Source: Larimichthys crocea
Lineage: Eukaryota; Chordata; Actinopteri; Sciaenidae
Direction of reading: 5' to 3'
DNA: 64,000 bases
Assembly: GCF_000972845.2 (NCBI RefSeq)
Contig: NW_020860930.1
Coordinates: forward strand, 671,639 to 735,638
Part shown: positions 49,590-60,138 of the stretch, in pieces
How the letters are laid out: each line of letters starts with the position of its first letter
How positions within the stretch are numbered: the first letter of the stretch is position 1
The notes under the pieces: generated by a model
The model's database searches: none
The model's input: the letters and a program-made list of their open reading frames with translations, nothing else
What the model was told of the DNA's origin: nothing
Made by a program: the position numbers and the translations under genes

Positions 49590-49742
49590 TAAAGTGTTTC
49601 TGTTTAGATCGATTCAGACTGTCTCATGTCTCATAAAAAATCTCTTATAAATCTGTATTTGTTCTGATTTATAAAATTAGTCCAGCAGCAGTCAGCCCAG
49701 CTCGGCGTCTGTCTTTCAGCCTTTTATTTCACCAAGCTCTCA

Positions 49743-49868
49743 CCAACCACTAAAAGTCAGTCCCACATTTACTCTTGTCCGGCGGCTTCTTGCTCGCTCA
49801 CTCTCTCCTTTTCTCTTCTTAGCTTCCTCCGTCAGCGTCCTCTTCACTCTCTGCTCCTCTGCCATCAT
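49743..49868 (-). pseudogene. Decayed N-terminus of transposon-like protein
   Basis: Read on the minus strand, an ATG at 49868 opens 42 codons: a basic start (MMAEEQRVKRTLTEEAKKRK), then RARSRRTRVNVGLTFSGW, then TGA. Past this stop the same frame continues as ELGEIKG, TGA, KTDAELG, TGA, LLLD, TAA. The spacing matches a pattern I remember from repetitive fish proteins, RVNIG.AF.RWREL....G.K.DAEL..FLLD, with stops where Arg or aromatic residues would stand. I therefore read it as the broken start of a transposon-encoded protein. The specific family is not known to me. In the + copy the frame is shifted by a 2-nt loss. Confidence 0.5.
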
Positions 49869-49950
49869 GTCCGTAGAAGCTGCTGAGCCTGGTTACCTCC
49901 TCTTCTTCTTCCTGGTCGTCCATAACGCCTGTTGGTACAAACACTCAGTT

Positions 49951-50016
49951 CGTCAGCTTGGCGGTGAGCTCAGAGCGACGGGTACCCGTCGCTCTGAGCT
50001 CACCGCCAAGCTGACG
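49951..50016. repeat. Perfect 66-bp palindrome, no spacer
   Basis: Symmetric about 49983/49984 in GGGTACCC. Arms of 33 bp begin CGTCAGCTTGGCGGTGAGCT. Beyond one mismatch the symmetry continues for about six more bases (CTCAGT/ACTGAG). Compared with 35883-35946, one extra G is present in the left arm and one extra C in the right arm, so the two copies differ symmetrically. Confidence 0.95.
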
Positions 50017-50250
50017 GACTGAGCTAACAGCTGCTACAGCTGTCAGCAGGTTACTTCACTGTCCATCATAAACTCTGTAAATCACAGAGAGTTGAGGCGG
50101 AGCAGCCGGAGGACATCAGAGGGAAAACCAGAAAACATTTCCTCCATAAAATATGATCCAGTTTCACCAGAATCAGTGAAATAGTTGCTGCTGTGTGACT
50201 TAGTGCCGTAAAGCGTTACGTACTTCTTCCAAACCCGGAGCAGCGTCGGA

Positions 50251-51014
50251 CTGATTTTAAATTTGTTGTTTTATGGTACCAAACTTTCCCAGTGCTCCCT
50301 CAAGCTTTTTACTGTGAGTGTGTCAGTGTTCGCTGATCTGGAAGCCAAATGAGGACCTGTTAGAAAACATCTGGCCTGCCGAGCCCCAGGACGCAAACTG
50401 ATATGTGTGTACACACTTTGTGTGTGTGTGTGTGTGTTAAACAGGCTAAACTGACTTCTTCTTTCAAACTAGGAAGGTGCAGCTACAGGCTAGCTGCTGC
50501 TCAATCCTCCACACCGGACCTTTAAGTTGCTGTTTCCATCGTCCTGTGTAATAAAACATGAAAACTTTCCGGGTTGGTGCAGGGTGACCCACAGAACTTC
50601 ACCAGTTTAACTCTGCTCTGTGCTATCAGCTGCATGCTTCACTCTCATCTGCAGGATGCTGCATGTTATTAGGATTATCACACGGCGGCAGAGGACCAGG
50701 CGAGCTCCCGGCGCTTTGATAAGTGCAAACCGCTCGCTCGGCTCTGCCTGAAAAGCTTTTGTTGCTCGACGTTTCTTGGCAGGACAACTCATCAACGGAA
50801 AGAGCAGAGGCTTGGTTGTTTTTTAGGGGGAGTGAACTTTTCAAAGCAAACACACTGCGATCAGACAAAGATGACACAAGTGGGAACAAAGACGAAGCAG
50901 CAGTGGTTCGCTGTAACAGCTGCTTCACACGGCCACATCGCTGCCTGCAAATGTGATTAAACTGGCTGCAGCGTTGGTGTTAACCCGTCTCTCTCTCTCT
51001 GTTTGTGTCTGCAG
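50251..51014. other. 3' end of intron upstream of first visible exon
   Basis: A short (GT)n at 50418-50437. CACACCGGACCTTTAAGTTG at 50508 resembles the end of a common fish repeat (TTAAAGGTCCGGTGTG on the other strand). The intron closes with CTCTCTCTCTCTGTTTGTGT and CTGCAG, a strong pyrimidine tract and acceptor. Confidence 0.5.
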
Positions 51015-51068
51015 GCGGTGGAAACAAATCTGGCCTCCAAAGACAGTCACTGGGTGTTTGTGAACGAG
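51015..51068 (+). CDS. grid1: Glutamate receptor delta-1 (GluD1) ATD exon A, 54 nt
   Basis: This exon encodes AVETNLASKDSHWVFVNE in phase 0. It is preceded by a long pyrimidine tract with TCTGCAG and followed by the donor GTAAGA. The peptide matches human GluD1 in the second half of the extracellular ATD and differs from GluD2, which as I recall reads ETNLVAFDCHW here. GluD1 is a postsynaptic membrane protein of the ionotropic glutamate receptor family. Its ATD binds cerebellins that bridge to presynaptic neurexins, and its ligand-binding domain binds glycine and D-serine. The exon is unusually short and symmetric, so skipping would remove 18 residues without a frameshift. The next exon follows after a 6.3-kb intron, and the previous one lies outside the window. 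Confidence 0.93.
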
Positions 51069-52896
51069 GTAAGACACATGGACACAAAGTCAAACATTAT
51101 ATGGTGATGATATTCACCAACATGGCTAATGTAGGAAACCTTTATGGACATCACTTTCCAAACATCTGTCCTTCACCTTTATTTATTCTCAGATATTAAA
51201 ACCATTTATCTCAGTACTTTGATCAGCTGTTCATCCTTTACGTTTAGCTTCCCCCACTCTATATCCAATCCAATTCACTTTTGTCTATTTATTCCAAAAT
51301 GTGTCCGTGACTTTATTCTTGGTATTTCATCTGTTCATCCATTAAATTCACTAGTTTGAACTGTTTGTTCATTAAATTTGGTCAGCCAGTTTAACCGCCC
51401 CATGAAACCAACCTCGTTAACCGAACACACACAACTTGTAAAGAGGAAGAAGTTTTTGTTAACGTGTAATCCTGTCAAACCTGATTTTAGGTCCTGTGCC
51501 TGAACAGTTTCGGTTGTGGTGAATAAGAAAAGGTTGCAGCTCGGCTTTGAACCGTGACCTCTTCTTGGTTCTCTGGTTGTTTGATGGTGCCGCTCTCAGT
51601 CCTAATAAACCACACCGAGAGGCCTGAGACATTTCCAGGCAGCTTCAGCTGTTTATTTGGTGCCAACAAATAAAAGTCGGTCTTTAAATCAAACAAACTA
51701 CACAGACTTAACGTTGTGAAACTCTTAAACTCAACAGAAATGAAGAGAACCCGTCGAGGTTTTCCTCCCTCATCAGGTCACAGTCTGATTCAAAAGACTT
51801 CACCAACCATTCAGCTGATTCAGGACAAAGACTGCACCATGACTCTGAATAAAATGTTCAAGAGCACCTTTCAGATAAAGACACAAGCCGAGCGTCTTTG
51901 TGCCGTTTCCTTTTCCCCCCGTGGTCGGAGTAAAATTGAAATGAGCCGAGTGCAAAAAGACAAAATGACAGCAAACTTCCACCTCAGCTGGGATTTTGTT
52001 AAATCTTTAAGTTCTGACGTCTGCAGAGCTCGCAGAGCTCCGAGTCCTCTGCAAAGTGACTGTGAGCTTTTTCTTTAAACGATCTTTCCTTTTTAATTCT
52101 TCGCTCTGCTCTCTGTATCAATGCTCGGCCATCTTCCCAGCCAATTAACTGAGCTGACAACTGTTAACGGCATAATTCAGAAAAACTGTCATCTGCTGAA
52201 GGCTGAACACAAAAACCTCAGAGCTCATTTTCTTTTTACCTCCAGCTCGATGGAGACAGACCTCCTCGTTCTGTTTAATTCCTCTGCTTTGTTTCAAAGT
52301 CATCGTTTAACTAATTATACTCTGCGCTGTTTTAATTAGCCGACAGACTCAAACAGTCAGAGTCTGTTCGAGTTTCTGATCACACGCGTTCCTTCTGATA
52401 AATGTGCTGGCTTCATTTCAAACCTGCTGGAACTTCTTCTCATCTTCGAATCATTCAGGATCATCCAACTCTCCCTCTTTCTTTCCTTCCTCACGTTCTT
52501 CTTTCATTCCTGCCAACAACAGAAGATGAAATCAGATTAAAAGTCGTCTTAAATATCCGTTACTTGAACATAAACCAAAATCTCTGGAGCATAACAGGAA
52601 GTTTCCTCTCATCGTGCGTGACTGCCGTACAAACTGGAAAAATAAAAAATAAAAATAAATAAATTCTGGTTTGAAATAAAAACATTTTTGGACGAGACTG
52701 AAAAAGAAAACTGAGACACATTAAAAAAAAAAAATTCAATCTTCTGAATCTCTGAACATTTAATAAAATATTATTAAATCATTTTACTCAGGGATGAAAA
52801 ACAGACGGACAAAAGAAACAATCTGCAGAAATATGTGAAGGAGTCGTAAAAACAAAACGATAAAATGTCTGATAATTATTATTACTGAGGAAAGAG

Positions 52897-52900
<4 letters not shown>

Positions 52901-52941
<41 letters not shown>
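52901..52941. repeat. (GT)n microsatellite
   Basis: Twenty uninterrupted GT units. Confidence 0.95.
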
Positions 52942-52942
<1 letters not shown>

Positions 52943-53207
52943 ACCATTACAGGTGAACACTGGCTTCTCCATTAACTTCACAATAGATGAGAACAATGCC
53001 TGTAACCATGGCAACTGAGAAAAATACCAAAAAAACAGCTGCACTCAGGAGACATGAAAATAAAAGATGCATGAAAACTCTGTTTGCGTTTGTCTGATCA
53101 CATTATATTTAATATATAGTATTACTATTACTATGATATGAATTCATAGTTTACCTGAGAGCATGGGGCCTAAGCTAGTTTCTCCGTAGGACTCCATGCG
53201 AGCAGAG

Positions 53208-53275
53208 CTTAATGTTGCAGCCGGGGGAGAAGCCCCCTGCTGGACATTACAAAGACTACAGCTTGAAGACACTTT
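53208..53275. repeat. Dispersed repeat (CTTAATGTTGCAGCC), copy 2
   Basis: CTTAATGTTGCAGCCGGGGG then CCCCCTGCTGGACATTACAA and AGCTTGAAGACACTTTG parallel 17705-17770. GGGGGAGAAGCCCCC inside is a short hairpin not present in the other copy. Confidence 0.65.
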
Positions 53276-55892
53276 GAGTACCAACAGAACCGTCATGATA
53301 ACAATAAAATACATAAATCTGGTCTCCTAATGTTTGCTCTCTGCTCGGTGCAGTGCTGGTGATGTTGTAGCTGCAGAGTCAGGCAGGTTGTCAGCAGGAG
53401 GAGACTTCTTGTCCTCTTCACCCTCCGTCTGCCGGAGACACAAACAACCACGACCAGCCGACACCAATTAAAAAGACCCGGAGAGACAGAGAGAGTTTGA
53501 GAAAACAGAGAAAAGAGGAGAGGACGGAGAACAAACAGAGGTATGGAGAGGAGCTGTGTTACAGTAATGAGACAGAGAAGAGGTGAGTAATTAACGAGAG
53601 GGGAAGAGGCGACGAGGTGAGCGAGGGATGAAAGAGAGACGCTCGGTGGGCGGCGCTGGTGTCACCGAGCAGCTGTCAGGTTTGATCAGTCTGATACCGA
53701 ACGCCATCGGACGGGAATGTTCAGATAAAGAAACACGTGAAGCTTCCATGGAGCTGCATGCGTTACTGAGAAAAACACGATTTGTTGAATAATCATGAGT
53801 CAGAGATCTGCACAGCTTCAGAACACGAATATCACCGACTGCCATCATATTTATTTTTCAATATTTCTTAATCAAATGACTGGATGAAGCAAAAATGTCA
53901 ATTATTTCTAATTACGACGTCGCAGAGGCCGGTTACAACTCCAGCTCCTGTTCTGGCACGACACCGGCTCCGCTCCTGCACGCCGGCCTGAAAACAAACT
54001 GAGCTAACATAAACTAACAGCAGCTACACGAATGACAGACACCATTCACCTGATTACAGGTCAGGAGATAACAGATTATCAGAGGAAAGTGACATGACGA
54101 ACATTTCTGTTAATACGCAGGTGTTGACTCATTTTCCACCTGCAGCCTTTAGCCAGATGTTTTGAAACCGGTCAACAAATGGAGCTTTTGTTTAACCAGA
54201 AACTCTGAACACAGAAACATCACGTCAGTCCGTCTGAGAGATGTTCAGATATTTCACAGGAAGCTGAAGATGTTTCTTCAACCTTGTGAAGCATTGTACT
54301 AAAGATTAGTCTTTAGAGGAACAGCGGTCAGTGTCAGAGACGAACGCTTAGTAATTATTATTTAAATGAAGTTTTACCTTGAGGTACTTGATGTTTTCAT
54401 GGTGCATTCAAAGACCTGTCCACTTTGAAATGACCCCTCAAATAAAAGAAAAGGTCTTTTACAAACTTTCCTATTCAGGCTGTCTTTGTTAACGAGACGT
54501 CCGTTTGTTTCACGGTTGTATTTTTTAAAATGGGTTAAAGTTAAACAAAACCTAATTACCTAACGCATCCATTGGAAACCAGTCGGAGTGGTTGAGATGA
54601 AAATGGACTCTCACTGTTAATGACACCGGTACCTCTCTTTGAAATGCAAATCAGACTCTTTGAGAACAAAAGCGACTGCAGGTGTGTCCATTAAACCATC
54701 TGTCTGTAACGGCAGATAAATCCATCAGAGCATCGCCTCTCTGTCCGGGTTTGCTTTTTCTTCCTCCACCTTCCTCTTCATCTGCCTCCATCAGCCCACG
54801 CTCGCTCCACCCAAACTCATATATGACCGTATATATTCTATATATCTGATATAATTTATTGTAAAAGTTGTAACTTCTTACTCAGCCACTGAAATGACAC
54901 TAAACTAGACAAATGTCATGTGTCAGTGTCCAGTAATTAAAGAGGAACTCCATCGATTTTCCACATCAGAGTGCGTTTCCACTTTCACTGGAGTCAGCGT
55001 TGGTTTGTGCTGAAGACAGAAATGTGAGGTTGTGGAGTTACAAAGAAGTTCATGTACAGTGTGTATGCAGAACGTTCTCTGTGGTGTTTTTATGGCCCTG
55101 TTACTACAGCTACGACTGTTTGAAGCTTTAAAATTCCCATGAAACAAGAAGTAGACTTCTGTTTACTTCCTCCTTTTTATGTGTTTCTGAGTTCGAGATG
55201 TCCTAAAATGCACCGTACAGACCACAAACCCTTCTGTTTGAGGACACAACATGTCCATTCATGTGGCGCCGTCCTCAGAGCAGCATTTAAACTGTTTTAC
55301 CCGGCTGCTGTTGAAGACTAAAGTTGTTTCTCCATCTTTAATCTCGTCCAGCAGTCTGGTTCATAATGACCCAAGAGCGTGATCCAGACACTTAGAGTCT
55401 AACGGCAGTTGTGTAATGATGTCTAACAGCACGTTTATGATAAACATCTCACCATGCCATGTTTTCTATTATCTGGAGTGTTAAGCGACGGCCTCATTGC
55501 TTCTGAATAAGCTGCAGTGGATTGTACACAATGTCCTCTCTAAGCGTCCTCAGTCGGGATCCCATCTTTCCTAAAAAACTCTATTACCTGCGCCTGAAGT
55601 TACATCACACTGCTCGCTGTGTTTCTCAGGAAATAACTACCCTCCAAACCTCTTATCTGGTTCTTTCAGTGAGTCCCATGATCCTCAGCTTACCTCGCAA
55701 TCGTTCTAAAGCCCGCCTGTGCCTGAATGCAAGTCATTATACCACCCGTGTAATATCACATCCATTTCAGCTCCTCTGCCTCCATTTTGTGGTTGAGAAG
55801 TGCCAGAAAATAGTTTGAATATTGATTGTATCGCTGTGTTTCACAGCAGTGTCTCTAACCTTACTCTCCAAATAAATAAAAAAGTCTTTTCT

Positions 55893-56095
55893 GGGGTGGT
55901 TGGTAGCGTAGTGGGTTAAGCGGCCGCCCCGTGTGTGGAGGCTATAGTCCTTGCTGCAGCTGGCCCCGGTTCGAATCCCACATAGGGTGGCCATTTACTG
56001 CGCGTCACTCCCCCTCTCTCTCCTGTCTGTCTTCAGCTGTACTATCATAAAAGGCCCAAAAAATAATCTTAAAAATAAAAATTTATTCTCAAAAC
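55893..56095 (+). repeat. tRNA-derived teleost SINE
   Basis: TAGCGTAGTGGGTTAAGCGG (A-box region), GAGGCTATAGTCCTTGCTGC and GGTTCGAATCCC (B box at 55969-55979) form a tRNA-like head. A non-tRNA body follows with CATTTACTGCGCGTCACTCC, CCCCTCTCTCTCCTGTCTGT, CTATCATAAAAGGCCCAAAA and an A-rich tail. I recognise it as a widespread fish SINE. The head is intact in A-to-B spacing, unlike the relic at 9311. It lies in the sense orientation of grid1. Confidence 0.8.
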
Positions 56096-56929
56096 TGAAA
56101 ACAGCTCATGGAAATCCAGGATTGTCTTTGAATAGCAAACAAGGTGCAATGAAACCATTTTAACACATGATCTACCCCGACTGATTAGAGTTACTAACTG
56201 TATCTAAGCAGAGACACTCGGGTAACAAGAGTTAGAGTCACCGCTCCTTGCATAAATGTGCTGCCATGACTCTGGACTACATCCAGACATGGAGAAAATG
56301 TCAGTGTAATCTTTGGACGTCCACACCGTCAAGTCAAACTTTTCGAGTCTGGTTTTACATTTTGTCTCGCGGCAGCAACATTTCCAACGTTTTCTCACTT
56401 TGGTTAATATTGCATGAACTTCTTCTGCAGACAGACTTTACCAGGTACTTTAATAACTTCTCGTCCACGTTGGGTTAAAAGTTGAGAAATCAAACTTAAG
56501 CAGATGAGAGACTTTAGCAGGAGATCACTCAACTCTGAGAACATCAGTGCATCTGTCTCTCTCTGCAGTCTTTTTCTTGAGTTCAGTCCATTTTTCAGGG
56601 TCAGAAAAATATTATTCAAGCCCAGGTTGCACAATGAAACAGCACAGAAGCACCTCTGATATAAAATGAGAGTGCACTGATGCTCACATCTTCCTTTATG
56701 TATTCTTGAGTGAAACACAAAAGACGGGAAATACATTCCAGCCGATAGAGCGGACAGACTCTTAATGTCTCGGCTGGAATCACAGAACCTGCGATCTCAT
56801 TTATTTTGACTTTGAACCCTTTAACCTGACAGAATGAGTGTTTTCAAAACTCAAACAAATGAGCTGCAAATCCTCGTCACTTTTGTTTACGAGCCCTGGC
56901 TCAGTTTTAATTGGATGGCAGGAACCTAA

Positions 56930-57160
56930 ATAGAAAAATGCAACAGAGTCGACTTTTCAATTAGGCTAAATAAGACAAACCGAGTCACCGGCCGGGACTC
57001 TTGTTGGAGTCTTGGGCTGTAATTAAGTTGGTGTTATAAAGCATCATAAAGCTAATATTATTCATAGATTATTTTTATGCTTTTAGAGTCAGATTGAGGC
57101 TATCTATAATTACACCTCACGGAAAATAATTGGGTTTCAAAGCAATTAAATCAAATTTTT
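56930..57160. promoter_or_regulatory. Possible conserved non-coding element, tentative
   Basis: A repeat-free AT-rich block 240 bp upstream of an exon carries several TAAT/ATTA cores (TGTAATTAAGTTGG, CTATAATTACACC, AGCAATTAAATC) and TTTTTAATGGCCTCCATG. The texture recalls vertebrate homeodomain-bound enhancers. There is no direct evidence of conservation here. Confidence 0.2.
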
Positions 57161-57401
57161 AATGGCCTCCATGAATCCTGCAGTCTGTTTGGCTCTGACA
57201 CTGTCATTTGTGTTTGTGTGTGATCACTGCTCTTAATTAACACGGTGTAAGAAATAAACATTCCTCTGTTTCTCGTGGTGAAATACACACTCGCACACAC
57301 ACTTTGCCCGTTAACACCTCGCAGCAGAAAGAAGTCACACTTCTCAGAGAGCTTCTTCTTCTTCATGTGCAGACAGTAACGTCTCCCTTCGCCTCCTGCA
57401 G

Positions 57402-57575
57402 GAAATCAGCGACACGGAGATCCTGGAGCTGACCCACAGTGCACTTGGACGCATGACGGTGATCCGGCAGATCTTCCCCCTGTGGAGGGACAGCAGCAGC
57501 CGCTGCATGAGGCACAACCATCGGATCTCGTCTCTGCTGTGCGACCCGCAGGAAGGATACCTGCAGAACCTCGAG
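57402..57575 (+). CDS. grid1: Glutamate receptor delta-1 (GluD1) ATD exon B, 174 nt
   Basis: Fifty-eight codons in phase 0, from [20 protein letters not shown] to [16 protein letters not shown], between TGCAG and GTACAA. The start and end match human GluD1 closely, including [11 protein letters not shown], which separates it from GluD2 (TLCDPKDPFAQ as I recall it). The middle, [15 protein letters not shown], is divergent and one residue longer than the human segment SAKDNQKCTRNNHR. A cysteine is kept at the corresponding place and another in LLCDP. This part belongs to the second lobe of the clamshell ATD, which faces the synaptic cleft. Skipping would keep the reading frame. The donor GTACAA is weaker than the others. 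Confidence 0.95.
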
Positions 57576-58676
57576 GTACAACGTCCACATTCAGTTCTGT
57601 TTGATCAGAAACATCTTTGACACTGAGTCAGCGAAGTTGTCCAGCATCTCGTCAGTTGCAGCATTTTTGTTTTCATGAGCTCAAGTAAAAGATTAAAGAC
57701 TTTTTCCATGCATCACACACGTTACTCAGACTCTGATAGGCCAATGAAGGCAGCGAGTACGAGCCAATCAGAGGCCCATGACTTTGCCCTCCATCATTTT
57801 AGCGTCTTTTTGTTCAGTTTTATTTGGTCTCTCATAAAACCAAAGTGTTCACATGTCTGTTGAGTCCACCTTCACAGAGCTGACCTACGTTTCGTTGTAA
57901 TCTCTGGTTGAACTTCTGCACTCCTGTTGAACCCAAAGCCCAGGAACAGTGCCGCTAGTTGTTATCCTGTAGCTTTGCAAAATAAATGGACAGTTTGGGT
58001 CCAACATGGATCATCTGTGTCCTTCGAGGACTCTGTTCAGTGTCCCCGTCTCACCGTACAAATAGAAGTTTGAGTGTTTGGGAAACAATCTTTGATAAAC
58101 GATGACCTGAAATTTGTGCCCTCGAACTCTTAATTTGCCTCCGTATACATAATTTGTTCTGAATCATTTGTCCTCGAATCACTAAACCGTTCCCTGCTCT
58201 CTTCTGAAGGACACGGACATAACAGAGTTGTTTTTCACGACCAGACACAGATTCCCCGTTAAGACAACGAGGAGGGAGGAAATTAAATAGTTTGAGGGAA
58301 CAAATTAGTAATTCAAAGACACAAAATGTTACTTTGAAAGGACAAATTATTCAACGTTTACCTTCATCTTTGAGCTTTATTCTGCCAGACCTGATCTGAA
58401 GTCTCTGTAGATCCAAATAATCTCGTTTCCTCTGATTCTGAGAATCCGTGTTGTGGCGTCAGGCCGACAGCAGCGAGCTCGCCATGTTTCCTGTTTCTGT
58501 GTTTTAATGTGGCAAACACGATGATGTCACTTTGAATCTTCTTCTTCAGTTCATGGTGACGAGCTGTTATTAATAAACCCCGCTCCTGATTTTATGTGTC
58601 AATGTAAGAAAATTTAACAATGAACTCAAACTGAACTCAGTAAATCTGAACCCATTTAATCTTTAGAGGAAGCTGC

Positions 58677-58678
58677 AA

Positions 58679-58763
<85 letters not shown>
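58677..58763. repeat. (CA)n microsatellite, 87 bp
   Basis: About 43 CA units with one CC interruption at 58712, one of the longest CA arrays in the window. Confidence 0.95.
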
Positions 58764-58767
<4 letters not shown>

Positions 58768-58938
58768 TACTGGACTATTATTTCCCGTTATAAAATATCA
58801 CAGTGATGTGTGGTTGACATTTAAAGACAGCAAACAGAACTATTACTGTAATTCACTTTGACAAATATTGCGTCTTGTTGTGACATTTGTGGAGATGAGT
58901 GCAGTTTTCTACAAGATGTCTGACAGCTCGCTCACACA

Positions 58939-58972
58939 CTCCTCCTCCTCCTCCTCCTCCTCCTCCTCCTCT
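58939..58972. repeat. (CTC)n trinucleotide repeat
   Basis: Eleven CTC units. They give poly-Ser, poly-Pro and poly-Gly frames that are not genes. Confidence 0.95.
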
Positions 58973-59098
58973 GTCTGTGTTTGTCTCTCCCTTCATGTTC
59001 GGACTTCCTGTTTTTATCTCACCTCTTCCTCTCGTTCCCCTCACCCTCCCGTCCTCACCTGAAACCTTCAGGTTGACACGAACACTGACTCAATAATT

Positions 59099-59122
59099 CA
59101 CACACACACACACACACACAAC

Positions 59123-59162
<40 letters not shown>

Positions 59163-59268
59163 AGGGCCTTAAGCAGTGTGTTGTATGAACTCCATGCCAG
59201 TCAGCTGCACTCATCTGGACAGAGTGATGCCTATTTGTCATCCTGCATTTGGTCTCTGCTCCCTGTTT

Positions 59269-59310
<42 letters not shown>
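59099..59310. repeat. Back-to-back (CA)n/(TG)n and a second (GT)n
   Basis: (CA)11 at 59099-59120 is separated from (TG)18 at 59125-59161 by only four bases, forming a ready hairpin. A further (GT)17 is at 59276-59310. Confidence 0.95.
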
Positions 59311-59311
<1 letters not shown>

Positions 59312-59976
59312 AGCCTCGAGGCGGCAGATGAAAGATGAAACCAGCTGTGTCACATGTGTTTTTACTGCCTGTCATACATGTTACATACAACACTGAGTGA
59401 ATCCAAAATCACAGATCAGATCTTGGTGGTCAGAGATCTTCAGGATAATCGTGACACGTCGCGGCGTCGTTAGTTCTTTGAAAGCAAAGTGACTTCTGTA
59501 GCTGGAGCGTTGATTCACTCCTAATCTGAACAGATCTCTGCTTATGAATTCAGAATCTACAGACGAGGGACGAAGACTTTAGTTTTTTGTAGACCAAAGA
59601 CTTCTGACGAATCATGTTTGAGCAGATCCATGTGGACCGTAAAAGAGGTGGAAGCCAGGCCTGGAACCTGCTGACTGTTTAAACTCATGCATGTGTTCAC
59701 ATGCAGATATCTTTTAGAGAGATGAGCAGAGATTCACACGTCACGTTTCTGATCTGACTGTCCCTGGTTTCTGTTTTCTTGACATCAGAAGTCGAGCTGT
59801 CTTGAATTTGTCATCTTGATATTCTGTGCTGTGGGTTTGTGATCATGGAGGACGTCAGCCGCTGTTCAACACATGAAGAAGAAGAAGTGACTTGGCAGGA
59901 GATGACACGTCTTCTTTCTGTTATTCCTGATGTGACACTCAGTCCTGTTTGTGTCTCTGTCTTGTCCTCTCTCCAG

Positions 59977-60138
59977 GTGTCTAACCTCTACCTGTACGAC
60001 AGCGTGCTGATGCTGGCCAATGCCTTCTACAGGAAGCTGGAGGACAGGAAGTGGCACAGCATGGCCAGTCTGAACTGCATCAGGAAGTCCACCAAGCCGT
60101 GGAACGGAGGCTGGTCCATGCTGGAGACTATCCAGAAG
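59977..60138 (+). CDS. grid1: Glutamate receptor delta-1 (GluD1) ATD exon C, 162 nt
   Basis: Fifty-four codons in phase 0, from [20 protein letters not shown] through [20 protein letters not shown] to [14 protein letters not shown]. Acceptor CTCTCTCCAG, donor GTACGA. The [14 protein letters not shown] helix and the [13 protein letters not shown] segment are hallmarks of the delta-receptor [12 protein letters not shown] is the GluD1 form (GluD2 has KNSKPWQGG as I recall). The cysteine in LNCIRK is conserved in the family. One unusual residue is the Trp in NGGWSML, where human GluD1 has Arg. A single CGG-to-TGG change would account for it. An upstream in-frame ATG in the intron has no bearing on the exon. 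Confidence 0.97.

Larger units (their letters stand above)
49681..50250 (-). mobile_element. Palindrome-bearing repeat element, - copy
   Basis: This is the reverse-orientation copy of 35641-36210, with near identity from AGCCCAGCTCGGCGTCTGTC through the palindrome (49951-50016) to AAAGCGTTACGTACTTCTTC. The similarity between copies is high enough to suggest fairly recent spread. It holds the better preserved protein-like tail (49743-49868). It sits about 0.8 kb upstream of a grid1 exon, antisense to the gene. Confidence 0.8.
1..51014 (+). other. grid1: grid1 long intron, 3' part (inferred)
   Basis: This stretch precedes the first recognisable grid1 exon at 51015. I looked for the preceding ATD exon, which should end just before the AVETN peptide, and found nothing like it, so I infer one intron of at least 51 kb. 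GRID1 orthologues are known for very long introns in the ATD half of the gene. The DNA is AT-rich, full of microsatellites and interspersed repeats, and open frames do not resemble known proteins. A nested gene with short exons cannot be excluded by eye. The intron ends with a pyrimidine run and a TGCAG acceptor at 51010-51014. Confidence 0.65.
51069..57401 (+). other. grid1: grid1 intron (6.3 kb)
   Basis: Bounded by GTAAGA and CCTCCTGCAG. It contains a (GT)n array, a dispersed repeat and a tRNA-derived SINE, listed separately. The 120-residue frame at 51716-52078 has no domain I recognise. The remainder holds nothing I can name. A block at 54930-55340 (AAGAGGAACTCCATCGATTT) may be a fish repeat. 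Confidence 0.85.
57576..59976 (+). other. grid1: grid1 intron (2.4 kb)
   Basis: Bounded by GTACAA and CCTCTCTCCAG. It is dominated by simple repeats at 58677-59310. No exon or repeat family recognised in the rest. Confidence 0.9.

Noticed and set aside
51716..52078. 120-residue open frame within a grid1 intron
   Set aside because: No resemblance to a known protein, and no sign of splice signals giving phase-0 continuity with the neighbouring grid1 exons.
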